DNA of 64,000 bases from JAFGMQ01 sp036733345 (GCA_036733345.1 DAINAR010000011.1:9957-73956); one strand, 5' to 3'. Positions 35,577 through 45,324 are shown, numbered from the stretch's first letter. Translations and numbers: made by a program. The notes: a model not told the origin generated them from the sequence alone.

Positions 35577-36815
35577 TTATACATGCCCCAGGGCATCCAC
35601 AACATTCTGCCTGGCTGCGCGCCTGGCCGGCAGGATAGCGGCAATCAGCGATAAAAAGATAAGAAAGATCATTAAGATCATCATAGACTGAGGAACCAGA
35701 TTTACAATCAGAGGAACCGGAGTCGAGACACCTGGAGGGATATAACTTGGTTGAGCAATCCTTATGGCTGCCCATACGCCTATGTTTATCAGAATTCCGA
35801 CAATCGTTCCAAGCAAACCCAGCATTGCTCCTTCAACAGCAAAGAGAAGGCTTACGCCCCTTCGCTTCAGGCCAAGAGCCCTCAGCGTTCCGATCTCTCT
35901 TGTCCTCTCAAGTACAGCCATGCCCATCGTATTGACAACACTCATAACCACGATGATAAACACAATGCAGAATATGAACATGAATATCATGTCAAACATG
36001 CCTTTTACCTTTGAATAGAATAAGGAAAGTTTATACCAGGGCTTTATTTCACAATTCAGCCCCGCATTGGACAAGTTTGCTGTCAATCGTTCTAAAACCA
36101 GATCCGTTTTTTTCCAATCTTTTAACAGTACTATGATCCGGTCGGCCTTTTCAGTCTCATACAGAGACTGAGCGAACTTGAAAGGAACCCTCATATATTT
36201 GTCGTTTGTGGCATCCGAGCCGGAGTCATAAACTCCTGCAATCTCAATATCAAGTGCATTCATCTGGCCATCAAGAGTGGTCGCCATGACTACCCCATTG
36301 TCACCCGGTTTCATTTTCAGATGCCTTGCCAGATCCTCTGCCATTTCCACTCCGTATTCTTTTTTTCCGTTCAGTCCTTCACCTTTTACCGGTCGGAAGG
36401 CTGCCCAGGCACCTTTTATTGTCCTGTCATCTCCCGGAATAACGCCGTTTGCGAGAAATATTGTAGAAGTCTGACCATTTGAGACAAGACCGGAGATCCA
36501 TAATTGGGGAGTTGCCAGGATAACATCATCTTCCTTTTCCACGATATCTGTTATCTGCTTTTGTTCAGCCTGAGTAAACATATACTTATCAGGATCAGTC
36601 TTTCCGTTTTCAATCCATCCCTGTTTATATATTGTAAGGTGGCCAAGGCCCTCACCTCTCACTGCCGATTCTCTGAGTCCGTGATATGTGTTATGAGTGT
36701 ATCCCCTGAACAGGCTCACCGAGGCAAAGCCCATAGCTATAGCCAGTAGTGTCACGAAAGATCTGCGTCTGTTTTTCAAGATATTCCGCAGTGCTATCTT
36801 CATCCACTTGGTCAT
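35577..36815 (-). CDS. FtsX/MacB-like ABC transporter permease
   Basis: A 412-residue permease with one N-terminal helix (about 17-38), a large periplasmic MacB_PCD domain, and three C-terminal helices (about 270-300, 325-350, 375-400) in the FtsX domain (VMSVVNTMGMAVLERTREIGTLRALGLKRRGV). This is the LolC/E and MacB type, which extracts or moves lipids, lipoproteins or peptides without passing them through the membrane. It overlaps the ATPase gene by four bases. Confidence 0.92.
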   Translation of the reverse strand: MTKWMKIALRNILKNRRRSFVTLLAIAMGFASVSLFRGYTHNTYHGLRESAVRGEGLGHLTIYKQGWIENGKTDPDKYMFTQAEQKQITDIVEKEDDVILATPQLWISGLVSNGQTSTIFLANGVIPGDDRTIKGAWAAFRPVKGEGLNGKKEYGVEMAEDLARHLKMKPGDNGVVMATTLDGQMNALDIEIAGVYDSGSDATNDKYMRVPFKFAQSLYETEKADRIIVLLKDWKKTDLVLERLTANLSNAGLNCEIKPWYKLSLFYSKVKGMFDMIFMFIFCIVFIIVVMSVVNTMGMAVLERTREIGTLRALGLKRRGVSLLFAVEGAMLGLLGTIVGILINIGVWAAIRIAQPSYIPPGVSTPVPLIVNLVPQSMMILMIFLIFLSLIAAILPARRAARQNVVDALGHV

Positions 36816-37498
36816 CTGTCTGCACCTCCGTCTATTATCTTTCCGTCCTCAAGCCTGATAAGGCGCTTCACCTGGTCCAGAAGCCTCTGATCATGAGTGG
36901 AAAATATAAATGTAGTCTTCTCCTTTTCATTCAGATAACGCATCAATTCAATTATCTTGTGTGATGTATCCGAATCCAGATTGGCGGTAGGTTCGTCCGC
37001 AATAATCAGGGATGGTTCAGTCACCAGCGCCCTTGCAATTGCAACACGCTGTCTCTGTCCGCCGGATAATTTATCCGGCCTGTGTTGAGCGAATTCAGAC
37101 AAGCCGACCTCATCAAGACGACGACGCGCATTTTCTTTAGCCTCTGATGCTGATGTCCCTGTTATTTCAAGGGGAAGCATCACATTTTCTATTGCCGAAA
37201 GAACAGGAATCAGATTAAACCCCTGAAAAATAAACCCGATAAACCTGTTCCTCAGCTCGGTCCTTTTGTTGTCTGATAAGGAAAGCAGGTCCTGACCCTC
37301 AATAAAAATCTCTCCTGAAGAAGGTTCATCAATAGCGCCGATAAGATTCAACAGGGTCGTCTTGCCTGAACCGGAAGGCCCCCAGACGGCCATAAATTCC
37401 CCTTTGTCCACGGTCAGATCAACGCCTCTTAGGGCATGAACTACTGTTTCTCCCAGAAAATAATCCTTTTTAACATTAATAACTTTTGCCAGAGACAT
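36812..37498 (-). CDS. LolD/MacB-like ABC transporter ATPase
   Basis: A 228-residue ATPase with Walker [11 protein letters not shown]-loop, signature [15 protein letters not shown], Walker [13 protein letters not shown] and the switch histidine (FSTHD). The sequence groups with the LolD/FtsE/MacB class. AAGGAG precedes the ATG. It forms the motor of the permease encoded downstream. Confidence 0.95.
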   Translation of the reverse strand: MSLAKVINVKKDYFLGETVVHALRGVDLTVDKGEFMAVWGPSGSGKTTLLNLIGAIDEPSSGEIFIEGQDLLSLSDNKRTELRNRFIGFIFQGFNLIPVLSAIENVMLPLEITGTSASEAKENARRRLDEVGLSEFAQHRPDKLSGGQRQRVAIARALVTEPSLIIADEPTANLDSDTSHKIIELMRYLNEKEKTTFIFSTHDQRLLDQVKRLIRLEDGKIIDGGADR

Positions 37499-37518
37499 AG
37501 GATTCTCCTTTCTGTAAA

Positions 37519-38190
37519 CTATATTGTAATGCTTTCAGCCAGCCGACGATAATGATCCGCCTTGGATTTGTCTCCTGCCTTGCCATACAATTCGGCAAGA
37601 TTTGAATAGACCTTTTTCTTGATTGATTTAAGTGAATCGGGGTTTCTTTCTACCAGGGCCTTCAGATATTCGAAATCCTCAAACGCTATATCTCCCCTGC
37701 CAAGAAAAGAAGGCAGAGATTTTGAATTGACAGCCCTTGTTATTCTTACTGTAATATTATTCGGAGCCGATCTGACCGCCTTATCCATCAGCGAGGTTCC
37801 TTTGTTGACATAATACATCTTTTTAATAGGATTCCAGGCCGTTTTGGCCATCATAGTCAAAGCGCTTCCTTCGTAACACATGACCTCATAATCCCCTTTG
37901 TCTGCTTCGCTGGCCCTTGACAGGAATTTAACCGCTTTAGATGCATATGCTTTTGCATCATTTCTGGCCATCGTATGAAAGGCGATGCCAAGGCCTTTTA
38001 ATGTTTCATAATCGGAAGTGTCTTGATCAAGTTCCTTCTGCAACTCATCAATTTTTTCAATCAAGTTCTTGTGATCCATTTCAGTCAATTCATGCCAGTC
38101 ATTGGCTGATACGGAAAAAGAAATGAAAAGCAGAGAGGATAGCATAACTCCGATTTTTAAAACGTGACTCATTAATATTTGTGATCTCAT
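37519..38190 (-). CDS. Exported TPR-like protein heading the ABC operon
   Basis: About 223 residues with a signal peptide (to about residue 30, SVSA). The mature part is helical with TPR-like spacing (ETLKGLGIAFHTMA, KAVKFLSRASEADKGD, NLAELYGKAGDKSKADHYRRLAE). The ATG ending at 38190 has AAGAAG upstream and is preferred. It is the first gene of the leftward unit and lies 20 bp before the ATPase gene. It may be a periplasmic adaptor. Confidence 0.7.
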   Translation of the reverse strand: MRSQILMSHVLKIGVMLSSLLFISFSVSANDWHELTEMDHKNLIEKIDELQKELDQDTSDYETLKGLGIAFHTMARNDAKAYASKAVKFLSRASEADKGDYEVMCYEGSALTMMAKTAWNPIKKMYYVNKGTSLMDKAVRSAPNNITVRITRAVNSKSLPSFLGRGDIAFEDFEYLKALVERNPDSLKSIKKKVYSNLAELYGKAGDKSKADHYRRLAESITI

Positions 38191-38280
38191 AGCTGTCTTC
38201 TTAAGTTTTATCCGAATCATATATCACGATAAAATATCAGGCAAAGGAGATGCGACGAAACAGAGAATTTGGGGATTAGA

Positions 38281-38297
38281 ATCCAGATATTCTGGAT
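38281..38297. promoter_or_regulatory. 17-bp palindrome upstream of the ABC operon
   Basis: ATCCAGA-TAT-TCTGGAT, a perfect 7-3-7 palindrome about 90 bp upstream of the first gene of the leftward unit. It is a candidate operator. It does not resemble the direct-repeat sites of LytTR regulators. Confidence 0.35.
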
Positions 38298-38770
38298 AAA
38301 AGAAAGAGAAAGGCGTCCAAGAATTACTTTATAGACTAACTTCAAACGATTACGGGGCTCATCTATTTTTGTGTGCAACCTGCTCCATACTGATCTGACC
38401 TCAGGAAACCGAAAATATGATTTATGGAAATAATATAGAATATCGGATGGGATGCCTTTTAGTATGAAAGCCTTTCCTGTAAATCAGCTAGATGCTGGAG
38501 TTTGCGCCCGTTGCATTCCTCTGTCGACCAAAATTCCAGAAATGAATCTACAATAAGAATACAAACATATGATCATATCAATTTCCATAAAGACATTTTT
38601 ATGTTGATTAATAAAAGATTTGATTAATTATTCTGACCTGCTATTATTACGTCCTGCTTAATAATACTTTAAAAAGTATAGACTATATCAGCTTGTGTGG
38701 TGAATCAGGATATTTGTTTAATCTTGGGTTATTATAAACACCGTACCAAACCGGGACTATTATATTATCA

Positions 38771-39052
38771 ATGATATTTATTAAAAAATATATTCCTTTT
38801 GGGACAATTTTTATTATTCTTTCTGTTTTGGGTTGCAGCAGTGAAGCTCTGCCTGATGGTCAGGCAAAGGCAATAAAGGCAAATGACATATCAGTCTATT
38901 TTCAATCCGCCAGAGGCGGACGAGGGTTCGATTCCCCGCCCCTTGGGGCGTTCAATGCTTTTTACGATACCCCGCTGCTCTGCGGCGGGGTAGTTTATTT
39001 TTACCAGCCCGTCATGCTGAACGGGCATTACTCTTCAAAGGCCTGGACCTGA
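38771..39052 (+). other. Possible lipoprotein fragment running into repeats
   Basis: The first 45 residues look like a lipoprotein leader: a basic start, a hydrophobic core and a lipobox LSVLGC. After that the frame passes through palindromes and a tRNA-like T-arm sequence (GGGTTCGATTCCC at about 38924), where the protein text becomes repeat-driven. I suspect an old lipoprotein gene whose 3' part was replaced by repeat insertions. No ribosome binding site is clear. Confidence 0.25.
38851..39026. repeat. Cluster of four short palindromes
   Basis: Within 176 bp lie GCCTGA-TGG-TCAGGC (38851-38865), TCCGCC-AGA-GGCGGA (38906-38920), TACCCCGC...GCGGGGTA (38968-38992) and GCCCGT-N8-ACGGGC (39007-39026). 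The TCCGCC/GGCGGA core recurs in the tandem repeats at 14803-14877 and in the GIY-YIG gene at 26720-26731. The last hairpin, right after the AmrA stop, may act as its terminator. The rest of the 38191-39027 gap shows no gene. Confidence 0.7.
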
Positions 39053-39600
39053 TAGGTTGAGACTTCAAGATCCCCTTTCTTCCACGCATCACCTCTAAGG
39101 CCAGCCTTAAGACACAAATGAGTCAGAAATTCCTCTTTTTCGGGCAATTGCTCCCAGACCTGGGGCAGAAAGGTGGCCTGATAAAACCCTTTGCCGAGAA
39201 TCACCCCATCAATTCCCGGCCGCAGTTTTGCCAGCAGGTCATTTGCGTCCTTATATGAAAGGGGTTCAGGATCGGTCAGGATACTGATCTCAATTTTTAC
39301 ACGGTCCCATTCCTTTTGTGACATGGCAGGGAAACGCGGATCTCGGAATGCTGCATTAATGGCATTAACCTTGATTCCTTCGATCAAAGATTCCTGTGGG
39401 ATTATGTGACCTATGCAGCCCCTGAGGTTGCCATCTATGGTCAATGTGGCGAAAGTGCCACGCCTCTCTCTGAATACCGGTGCCAGATCATCCGGTTGTT
39501 CCTGCTCTTTTTGACCGAAAAGCTCTTCTTCAATTATCTTTCGTGCCACGGAGAGGAGAAACTTCCCCTGTTCTTCAGTCAAATCCTTTTTACCGGTCAT
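39028..39600 (-). CDS. amrA: AMMECR1-domain protein (AmrA of the AmmeMemoRadiSam group)
   Basis: A 190-residue AMMECR1-fold protein with the conserved hallmark NLRGCIGHI and the downstream AAFRDPRFPAMSQKEW. The ATG ending at 39600 has GGAG six bases upstream and the protein then begins at the family's usual place. AmrA usually occurs with AmrB (Memo) and the radical SAM protein AmrS; neither is adjacent here. The biochemical role is unknown. Confidence 0.9.
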   Translation of the reverse strand: MTGKKDLTEEQGKFLLSVARKIIEEELFGQKEQEQPDDLAPVFRERRGTFATLTIDGNLRGCIGHIIPQESLIEGIKVNAINAAFRDPRFPAMSQKEWDRVKIEISILTDPEPLSYKDANDLLAKLRPGIDGVILGKGFYQATFLPQVWEQLPEKEEFLTHLCLKAGLRGDAWKKGDLEVSTYQVQAFEE

Positions 39601-39925
39601 GCCGACTCCTTTCATACTGGGCTGGTTTAGTTCCTTGAAATCTGATTCTGCTAATAGAAATCTTTGTCTAACAATCCTGTTCAAATATCATAATGATAGA
39701 CTAAAACAGGGCACTGTCAAGACGAATCCTACCAGGATTATCCATTTATCAGTTTATCCTGAACTCTTATTTTACTGCTTAAGCTGTCCTGTAAAGTCCA
39801 GATGCATCTCTGTGTATACATTTTGATTGTTTTATATGCATTTTCGACTTGACGTATTGACATGGAATGTTGAAAAAGATTAAGGAGATTCATGGCTGGC
39901 AACTAAAGACAATAAAGGAGTCATT
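39601..39925. other. Gene-free stretch between amrA and nth
   Basis: A divergent intergenic region that should hold the promoters of both genes. I see no gene or strong promoter match. The nth ribosome binding site is AAAGGAG. Confidence 0.4.
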
Positions 39926-40567
39926 ATGGAAACTCTGAAAGAAAAAAGGGATCGTGTGATGCTTATCTTTGAAATACTGGACCCACTATATACTCAGGAT
40001 AAGACCGCTCTCAAGTATCGAACCCCTTTTGAACTCCTTATCTCAACAATTTTATCGGCCCAGTGTACTGATAAGCAGGTAAATAAAGTAACCGAGACCC
40101 TTTTTAAGAAATATAAAAGCCCAAAGGATTACTTATCTGCTCCTGTTGAAGCTTTAGAGGAAGATATCCGGCCTACCGGATTCTTCAAAAACAAGGCCAA
40201 ATCCATAAAAGGTTGCTGTAAAGGGCTTCTGGAGCTTTATTCTGGAGAGGTTCCTTCCACCATGGAGGAATTGCTGAAACTGCCCGGCGTGGGGAGGAAG
40301 ACAGCTAACTGTGTCCTTGGTGCAGCCTTTGATATCCCGGGAGTAGTTGTAGATACTCACGTAAAAAGGCTTTCACAGAGGCTTGGCCTGACAGCAAACA
40401 ATAACCCGGACAAGATAGAAAAGGATGTTGAGACACTTCTTCCCAGGGAAAAATGGCGCCGTTTTTCCGATCTTATGATCTATCATGGGAGAGAAGTCTG
40501 TAAGGCCAAAAAGCCTGATCATGATAAGTGTGCAGTCATAGGGCTCTGCCCTTATAATTTTTCTTGA
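39926..40567 (+). CDS. nth: Endonuclease III (DNA glycosylase/AP lyase)
   Basis: A 213-residue base-excision repair enzyme that removes oxidised pyrimidines and nicks the strand. The helix-hairpin-helix KLPGVGRKTA carries catalytic Lys125, and the catalytic Asp143 is in VVDTHVKR. The C-terminal cluster loop normally reads C-x6-C-x2-C-x5-C. Here the ligands are Cys192, His199, Cys202 and Cys208, so the second cysteine is a histidine. The cluster may be bound 3Cys:1His or may be lost. Confidence 0.94.
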   Translation: METLKEKRDRVMLIFEILDPLYTQDKTALKYRTPFELLISTILSAQCTDKQVNKVTETLFKKYKSPKDYLSAPVEALEEDIRPTGFFKNKAKSIKGCCKGLLELYSGEVPSTMEELLKLPGVGRKTANCVLGAAFDIPGVVVDTHVKRLSQRLGLTANNNPDKIEKDVETLLPREKWRRFSDLMIYHGREVCKAKKPDHDKCAVIGLCPYNFS

Positions 40568-40589
40568 TGATCTTTCAATAAATCTGCAG

Positions 40590-41375
40590 CTACAGAACAA
40601 TGTCGTCGAATTCGGCCACAAGGAAGGTGTGATCAGAAGGCCTTTCAAGCATCCTGGGTTTTGTGTCGATCCATGAACTAATGGATTTTTCAGCTAAAGG
40701 CCTTGTGGCCATGATATAATCAATTCGCCAGCCCATTCTGCGTTTGAGGGCATTAGGGACCCTGTAATCCCAGAATGTGAAATAGCCACTGCCCGGCTGA
40801 TGCTTTCTGAACACATCAACAAAACCCCATTCAAAAAATTCTTTTAAAACAGACTGCTCGTCAGGGTGAAATCCAACATGCCCCCTAAGTCTTTCAGGAT
40901 CATAAACATCTATCGGTTCAAGAGCAACGTTGAAATCACCGGCAAGCAGAACAGAATCATCAGCATTATAATTGTCTGTAATATGCCTCAAAAGATCTCT
41001 CATCCAGCGAAGCTTGTATTTGAATTTATCGCTTCCGACCTCAAATCCCTGGGGGACATAAGCGTTTATAAGAGTTATATTCCCTGCACGTGCACTTATA
41101 AAGCGTCTCTGTTCCTCAGCATCATCATATAGATTCAGCCGCACATCATTTAAAGGATTCCTGCTTATGATCGCCACACCATTATAGGATTTTTGACCTG
41201 TAAATACAGCCTGGTAACCGGCAGCTGGAAACGAATCGGATGGAAAATCCCTGTCCTGGACCTTTGTCTCCTGCAAAAAGAGGATATCCGGACTTTCATT
41301 TCCCAGCCATTCCAGGATAACCGGGATTCTGGTACGCACCGAGTTGGTATTGAATGTCGCAAATTTAAAGGTCAT
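40590..41375 (-). CDS. xth: Exodeoxyribonuclease III
   Basis: A 261-residue AP endonuclease/3'-5' exonuclease of the Mg-dependent EEP fold: FATFNTNSVR, LFLQETKVQD (metal glutamate), NAYVPQG, LAGDFNVAL and the closing RPSDHTFLVAEF with the catalytic histidine. It is convergent with nth, another repair gene, with 22 bp between stops. Confidence 0.94.
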   Translation of the reverse strand: MTFKFATFNTNSVRTRIPVILEWLGNESPDILFLQETKVQDRDFPSDSFPAAGYQAVFTGQKSYNGVAIISRNPLNDVRLNLYDDAEEQRRFISARAGNITLINAYVPQGFEVGSDKFKYKLRWMRDLLRHITDNYNADDSVLLAGDFNVALEPIDVYDPERLRGHVGFHPDEQSVLKEFFEWGFVDVFRKHQPGSGYFTFWDYRVPNALKRRMGWRIDYIMATRPLAEKSISSWIDTKPRMLERPSDHTFLVAEFDDIVL

Positions 41376-41495
41376 ACCTCCAGATTTCCTTTCAATGCAT
41401 CTTCTACCTTCTCATACAGTTCTAGAGGAGAATATAATTTTTGACGGACTTATGAAACAAACCTGCTCGTAAAAATACTACAGGCAGGGTATTTT

Positions 41496-43388
41496 CTATC
41501 TTACCCTGCTGCCCGGAACAGTCTTTGCGTCAGGATTCAACAGATGTACGCCGGAATTGTCTTCAACAGCAAGCACCATCCCCTTTGACTCCACACCCAT
41601 AAGTTTGACAGGTTCAAGGTTTGCGACTATCACGACCTGCCTTCCAGTAAGATCCTCGGCGGAATAACTGCCTGCAATCCCGGCGACAACCGTTCTTAAT
41701 TCACCTATATCTACTTCCAGTTTGATGAGTTTTTTGGATTTCGGAATGGCTTCGGCTTTTATTACAGTCCCAACTCTCATATCCGCTTTTTGAAATTCAT
41801 CTATAGAAAGAAAATCAGATTTTTCTTCAGTTTTTTGTTCCAATTGCAATTCCTCCTTATTGATCTCTATACGGGGAAATAAGGCTGGCGCTTTTGCCAT
41901 GAGCCGGACAGGCCTTTCTTTTCCCCAGATCCGAATCTTTTCGATATTTAAATTCATGCCTTTTCTGGCAAGACCCAATTGATCCTGAATTTTCTCAGCT
42001 GACTCCGGCATAAATGGCCATACCAGTGCTGATATGATTTTGATGGATTCCATTATATGGAATATGACAGTGGAAAGTCTGTCAGGGTCTGATTTGGCAA
42101 GGACCCAGGGAGCCATAGTGTCAATGTATTTATTAACCCTGCCGATTACATCCCATACTGCTATAAGGGCCTTATGAAACTGCAGTCCCTTCATTAAGGT
42201 CTCATAGGCGTCAATCAGCTCAAGCGAACTGGTCCTGAGTTCTTCATCTTCATCACAGGAAATTCCAGGTTCAGGCAGTTCTCCTTTAAAATATTTATGA
42301 ACCATCGTAATGCTTCGGCTGACAAGGTTTCCCAGATCGTTGGCCAGATCAGCATTTATCCTGCCCACAAGGGCCTCTTCGCTGAACTCGGAATCAAGCC
42401 CGAATGTCATTTCACGCAGTAAAAAGTACCTGAAGGCATCAAGTCCATATATATCTACAAGATCCAGGGGGCTTACTACATTGCCTAAGCTCTTGGACAT
42501 CTTGCCAATGTTCATATTCCAGTACCCATGAACATTGAGATGCTGATAAGGTTCAATATCAGCTGCCTTGAGCATACAGGGCCAGTAGATGCCATGCGGT
42601 TTAAGTATATCCTTCGCAATCAGGTGCTGAGAACAGGGCCAGAACCGACTAAAATTTTCACCATCGGGATATCCAAGTCCGGAGACATAATTAATAAGGG
42701 CGTCAAACCAAACATAAGTTACAAAATTTTCATCAAAAGGAAGGGTAATGCCCCATTGGAGACGGGATTTCGGCCTGGAGATGCAAAGGTCTTCCAGAGG
42801 CTCTTTTAAAAATGAAAGTACCTCGTTTTTATATCTTTCCGGCCTTATAAAATCAGGATTCCTGCGAATATGATCTATAAGCCAGTCCTGATAATTACTC
42901 ATCTTAAAAAAATAGTTTGCTTCCTTGATAATTACCGGCTCTGTCTGATGATCCGGGCATTTTCCATTTTCGAGCTCTCTTTCAGTATAAAAACGTTCAC
43001 AACCAAAACAGTAAAGCCCTTCATACTCACTGAAATAGATATCGCCCTTTTCCTTCACCCTGTTCAGGATCAGTTTAACCGTTTCAATATGTCTTTTATC
43101 AGTAGTTCGAATGAAATCGGTGTTGGTGATATTCAACTTCGGCCAAAGGAGCCTGAAGAGCATGCTGATCCTGTCTACATACTCCTTTGGAGACTGACCG
43201 GCCTCTTTGGCAGAAGTAACAATCTTGTCTCCGTGTTCATCTGTCCCTGTGAGAAAAAAGGTCTCTGCTCCATTAAGCATATAAAAACGATTCAACACGT
43301 CAGCCACGATAGTAGTATAGGCATGGCCAATATGAGGTTCAGCATTAACATAGTATATGGGTGTTGTGATATAAAATTGTCTGGTCAA
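41496..43388 (-). CDS. metG: Methionyl-tRNA synthetase
   Basis: A 630-residue class I synthetase: PIYYVNAEPHIGHAYTT (HIGH), a zinc knuckle CFGCERFY...CPDH, GKMSKSLGN (KMSKS), and the C-terminal tRNA-binding OB fold (MRVGTVIKAEAIPKSKKL to the end). It overlaps the RicT-like gene by four bases. Confidence 0.96.
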   Translation of the reverse strand: MTRQFYITTPIYYVNAEPHIGHAYTTIVADVLNRFYMLNGAETFFLTGTDEHGDKIVTSAKEAGQSPKEYVDRISMLFRLLWPKLNITNTDFIRTTDKRHIETVKLILNRVKEKGDIYFSEYEGLYCFGCERFYTERELENGKCPDHQTEPVIIKEANYFFKMSNYQDWLIDHIRRNPDFIRPERYKNEVLSFLKEPLEDLCISRPKSRLQWGITLPFDENFVTYVWFDALINYVSGLGYPDGENFSRFWPCSQHLIAKDILKPHGIYWPCMLKAADIEPYQHLNVHGYWNMNIGKMSKSLGNVVSPLDLVDIYGLDAFRYFLLREMTFGLDSEFSEEALVGRINADLANDLGNLVSRSITMVHKYFKGELPEPGISCDEDEELRTSSLELIDAYETLMKGLQFHKALIAVWDVIGRVNKYIDTMAPWVLAKSDPDRLSTVIFHIMESIKIISALVWPFMPESAEKIQDQLGLARKGMNLNIEKIRIWGKERPVRLMAKAPALFPRIEINKEELQLEQKTEEKSDFLSIDEFQKADMRVGTVIKAEAIPKSKKLIKLEVDIGELRTVVAGIAGSYSAEDLTGRQVVIVANLEPVKLMGVESKGMVLAVEDNSGVHLLNPDAKTVPGSRVR

Positions 43389-44251
43389 TTTTCTGGTTGG
43401 TTACTCCTTTTTGATTTTTTTCTAAAAAAACCCTCATGTATAAAATCCTTAACGAACACATCAATTTCATTACCGGATTCAAGCAAAACCGTCACTGATT
43501 CATTCAGGATATTTTGACGTGTTACCTTGCCTTCTCCATCTTTTGTTTTTACTTTTTTACCTATCTTCGGAAGATTTTTTTTTATTGACTCATAATTCTC
43601 ATACTCAAAATTGAGACAGCACATCAGGCGACCGCACATGCCTGAAATTTTGGCCGGATTAAGTGAAATATTCTGTTCTTTTGCCATTTTAATCGTTACC
43701 GGGGCAAAATCATTTAGAAAAGACGCACAGCATAAAGGGCGCCCACAAATTCCCAGACCTTCAACCATCTTTGCCTGGTGACGTACGCCGATTTGTCTCA
43801 TTTCTATTCTTGTCCGAAATTTAGCCCCCAGATCCTTTACGAGCTCTCTGAAATCCACTCTTCCATCGGCCGTAAAGTAAACGACGATCTTACTCCCATC
43901 AAAACGCCTTTCAACAGATACAAGAGACATTGGGATGGCTTTCTTTGCAATTAGTTCATAACAGAAGTTATATACGTTTTCTTCAATATCGGCGCATTTT
44001 TCCTGCCTTTCAATCTCCTCCTTTGTTGCCAGATGAGAAATTTTTCTGAGGCAACGTTTGGAGACAATTTCTTCTCCCAAATGCATGCTGGAGCAAACAA
44101 ATCCGATTTCCGGGCCATCTTCCATTAGAATTATAACCTTGTCCCCTTTTTTGAGGACAAAGTGCCCCGAATCAATATCATGTATCTTCCCTCTATTTCT
44201 AAACCGAACACCAACTACTTTATTCATATTTAAACTAAACCTTGTATTCAA
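43385..44251 (-). CDS. ricT: PSP1/RicT-like protein
   Basis: A 288-residue protein with the PSP1 C-terminal domain. The cysteine-rich block CGRPLCCASF...MCGRLMCCLNFEYE is diagnostic and in RicT helps bind 4Fe-4S clusters in the RicA-RicF-RicT complex. The order holB-ricT-metG is often conserved in bacteria. In Bacillus RicT affects RNA processing; here the role is inferred only. Confidence 0.88.
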   Translation of the reverse strand: MNTRFSLNMNKVVGVRFRNRGKIHDIDSGHFVLKKGDKVIILMEDGPEIGFVCSSMHLGEEIVSKRCLRKISHLATKEEIERQEKCADIEENVYNFCYELIAKKAIPMSLVSVERRFDGSKIVVYFTADGRVDFRELVKDLGAKFRTRIEMRQIGVRHQAKMVEGLGICGRPLCCASFLNDFAPVTIKMAKEQNISLNPAKISGMCGRLMCCLNFEYENYESIKKNLPKIGKKVKTKDGEGKVTRQNILNESVTVLLESGNEIDVFVKDFIHEGFFRKKSKRSNQPEN

Positions 44252-44289
44252 TCACAGTTTCTGAAAAACTTCTTCCAACAGAATGTCGC

Positions 44290-45324
44290 TTAATTTCTTT
44301 TTAATGCAAGCTTCCGCAGGCAAAGCACAGTATGTTCCATTACCAGTTTGCTGTTTCTCATTCTCATTATATCAATCTGAGCCTGATCTATTATCATCAG
44401 GCCATCTATAAGATTTTTTATCTTATAATTTTTCGCAGCATTTTTCAAATGATGCGAAAAATCTGAATTTATGAGCAACTCTTTTTGGCAACCATCCTTT
44501 ACAAAAAGAAGATCCCTGTACCAATTCTGCCAAATAGAGAGAATACCCATTATTCCGATCTCTTCGCTAACGGATGTATTTTTCAGTGACTTTGCTTTAC
44601 TTCCCGCATATCCAAGGGCCATCTCAATAGCTTTTTCATCAGATATTGCAGGCAGGTTAATTAGACTTAATAACCATTCCTGCCGTTTCTCAAGATATCC
44701 ATTTTCATTCATTTTAATTGCAAGACCAAGACTTCCACCCGAAACCTTTGCCAAAATCCTTGCGGAATCCTCGCTTAGCCCCTTTTCATTTACAAGCCAG
44801 TCGGTTATATCCTGAACATGGAGTGGCTGAAAAGTTACTCTTTGACAGCGTGAAATGATGGTCGGCAGTAGATTAAGAGATTCAGTAGTCTTCAGGATAA
44901 ATATCGTCCCTGAAGGTGGTTCCTCAAGTGTTTTTAAAAAGGAATTGGCCGCCTCTGATGTCATCGTCTCGGATTGATGAAGTACACACACTCTGTATTT
45001 ACCGGCCAGCGGTGCGAAGCTGAGTTTTCGATTCAGTTCCCGTATCTGATCTATCTTGATGTTTTTACCGTCAGGCATCAGAAAGATAAAATCCGGATAA
45101 TTTCCTCCTTTCATCTGGCGACATGCCCTGCAGACCCCACATGCATCAAAGTTTACCGGGGAAAGGCAATTAAGAGCCATTGAAAGGGCCATGGCAGTCG
45201 ATGTCTTTCCTATTCCATAGATCCCTGAAAAGATATATGCATGAGGTATTTTGTCCCTTGCCAGAACCTGTTTAAAAAAGCCTTTTGCCTTTTCCTGGCC
45301 AATTATCTGGGAAAATGTGAACAA
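44290..45324 (-). CDS. holB: DNA polymerase III delta' subunit
   Basis: A 344-residue clamp-loader subunit with Walker A-like GIYGIGKTSTA, a zinc module (ACGVCRACRQM), and the SRC-type motif ISRCQRVTF. The start codon appears to be TTG, since a stop lies just upstream in frame and GAGAG lies about 10 nt before. It heads the leftward holB-ricT-metG unit. Confidence 0.9.
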   Translation of the reverse strand: MFTFSQIIGQEKAKGFFKQVLARDKIPHAYIFSGIYGIGKTSTAMALSMALNCLSPVNFDACGVCRACRQMKGGNYPDFIFLMPDGKNIKIDQIRELNRKLSFAPLAGKYRVCVLHQSETMTSEAANSFLKTLEEPPSGTIFILKTTESLNLLPTIISRCQRVTFQPLHVQDITDWLVNEKGLSEDSARILAKVSGGSLGLAIKMNENGYLEKRQEWLLSLINLPAISDEKAIEMALGYAGSKAKSLKNTSVSEEIGIMGILSIWQNWYRDLLFVKDGCQKELLINSDFSHHLKNAAKNYKIKNLIDGLMIIDQAQIDIMRMRNSKLVMEHTVLCLRKLALKRN

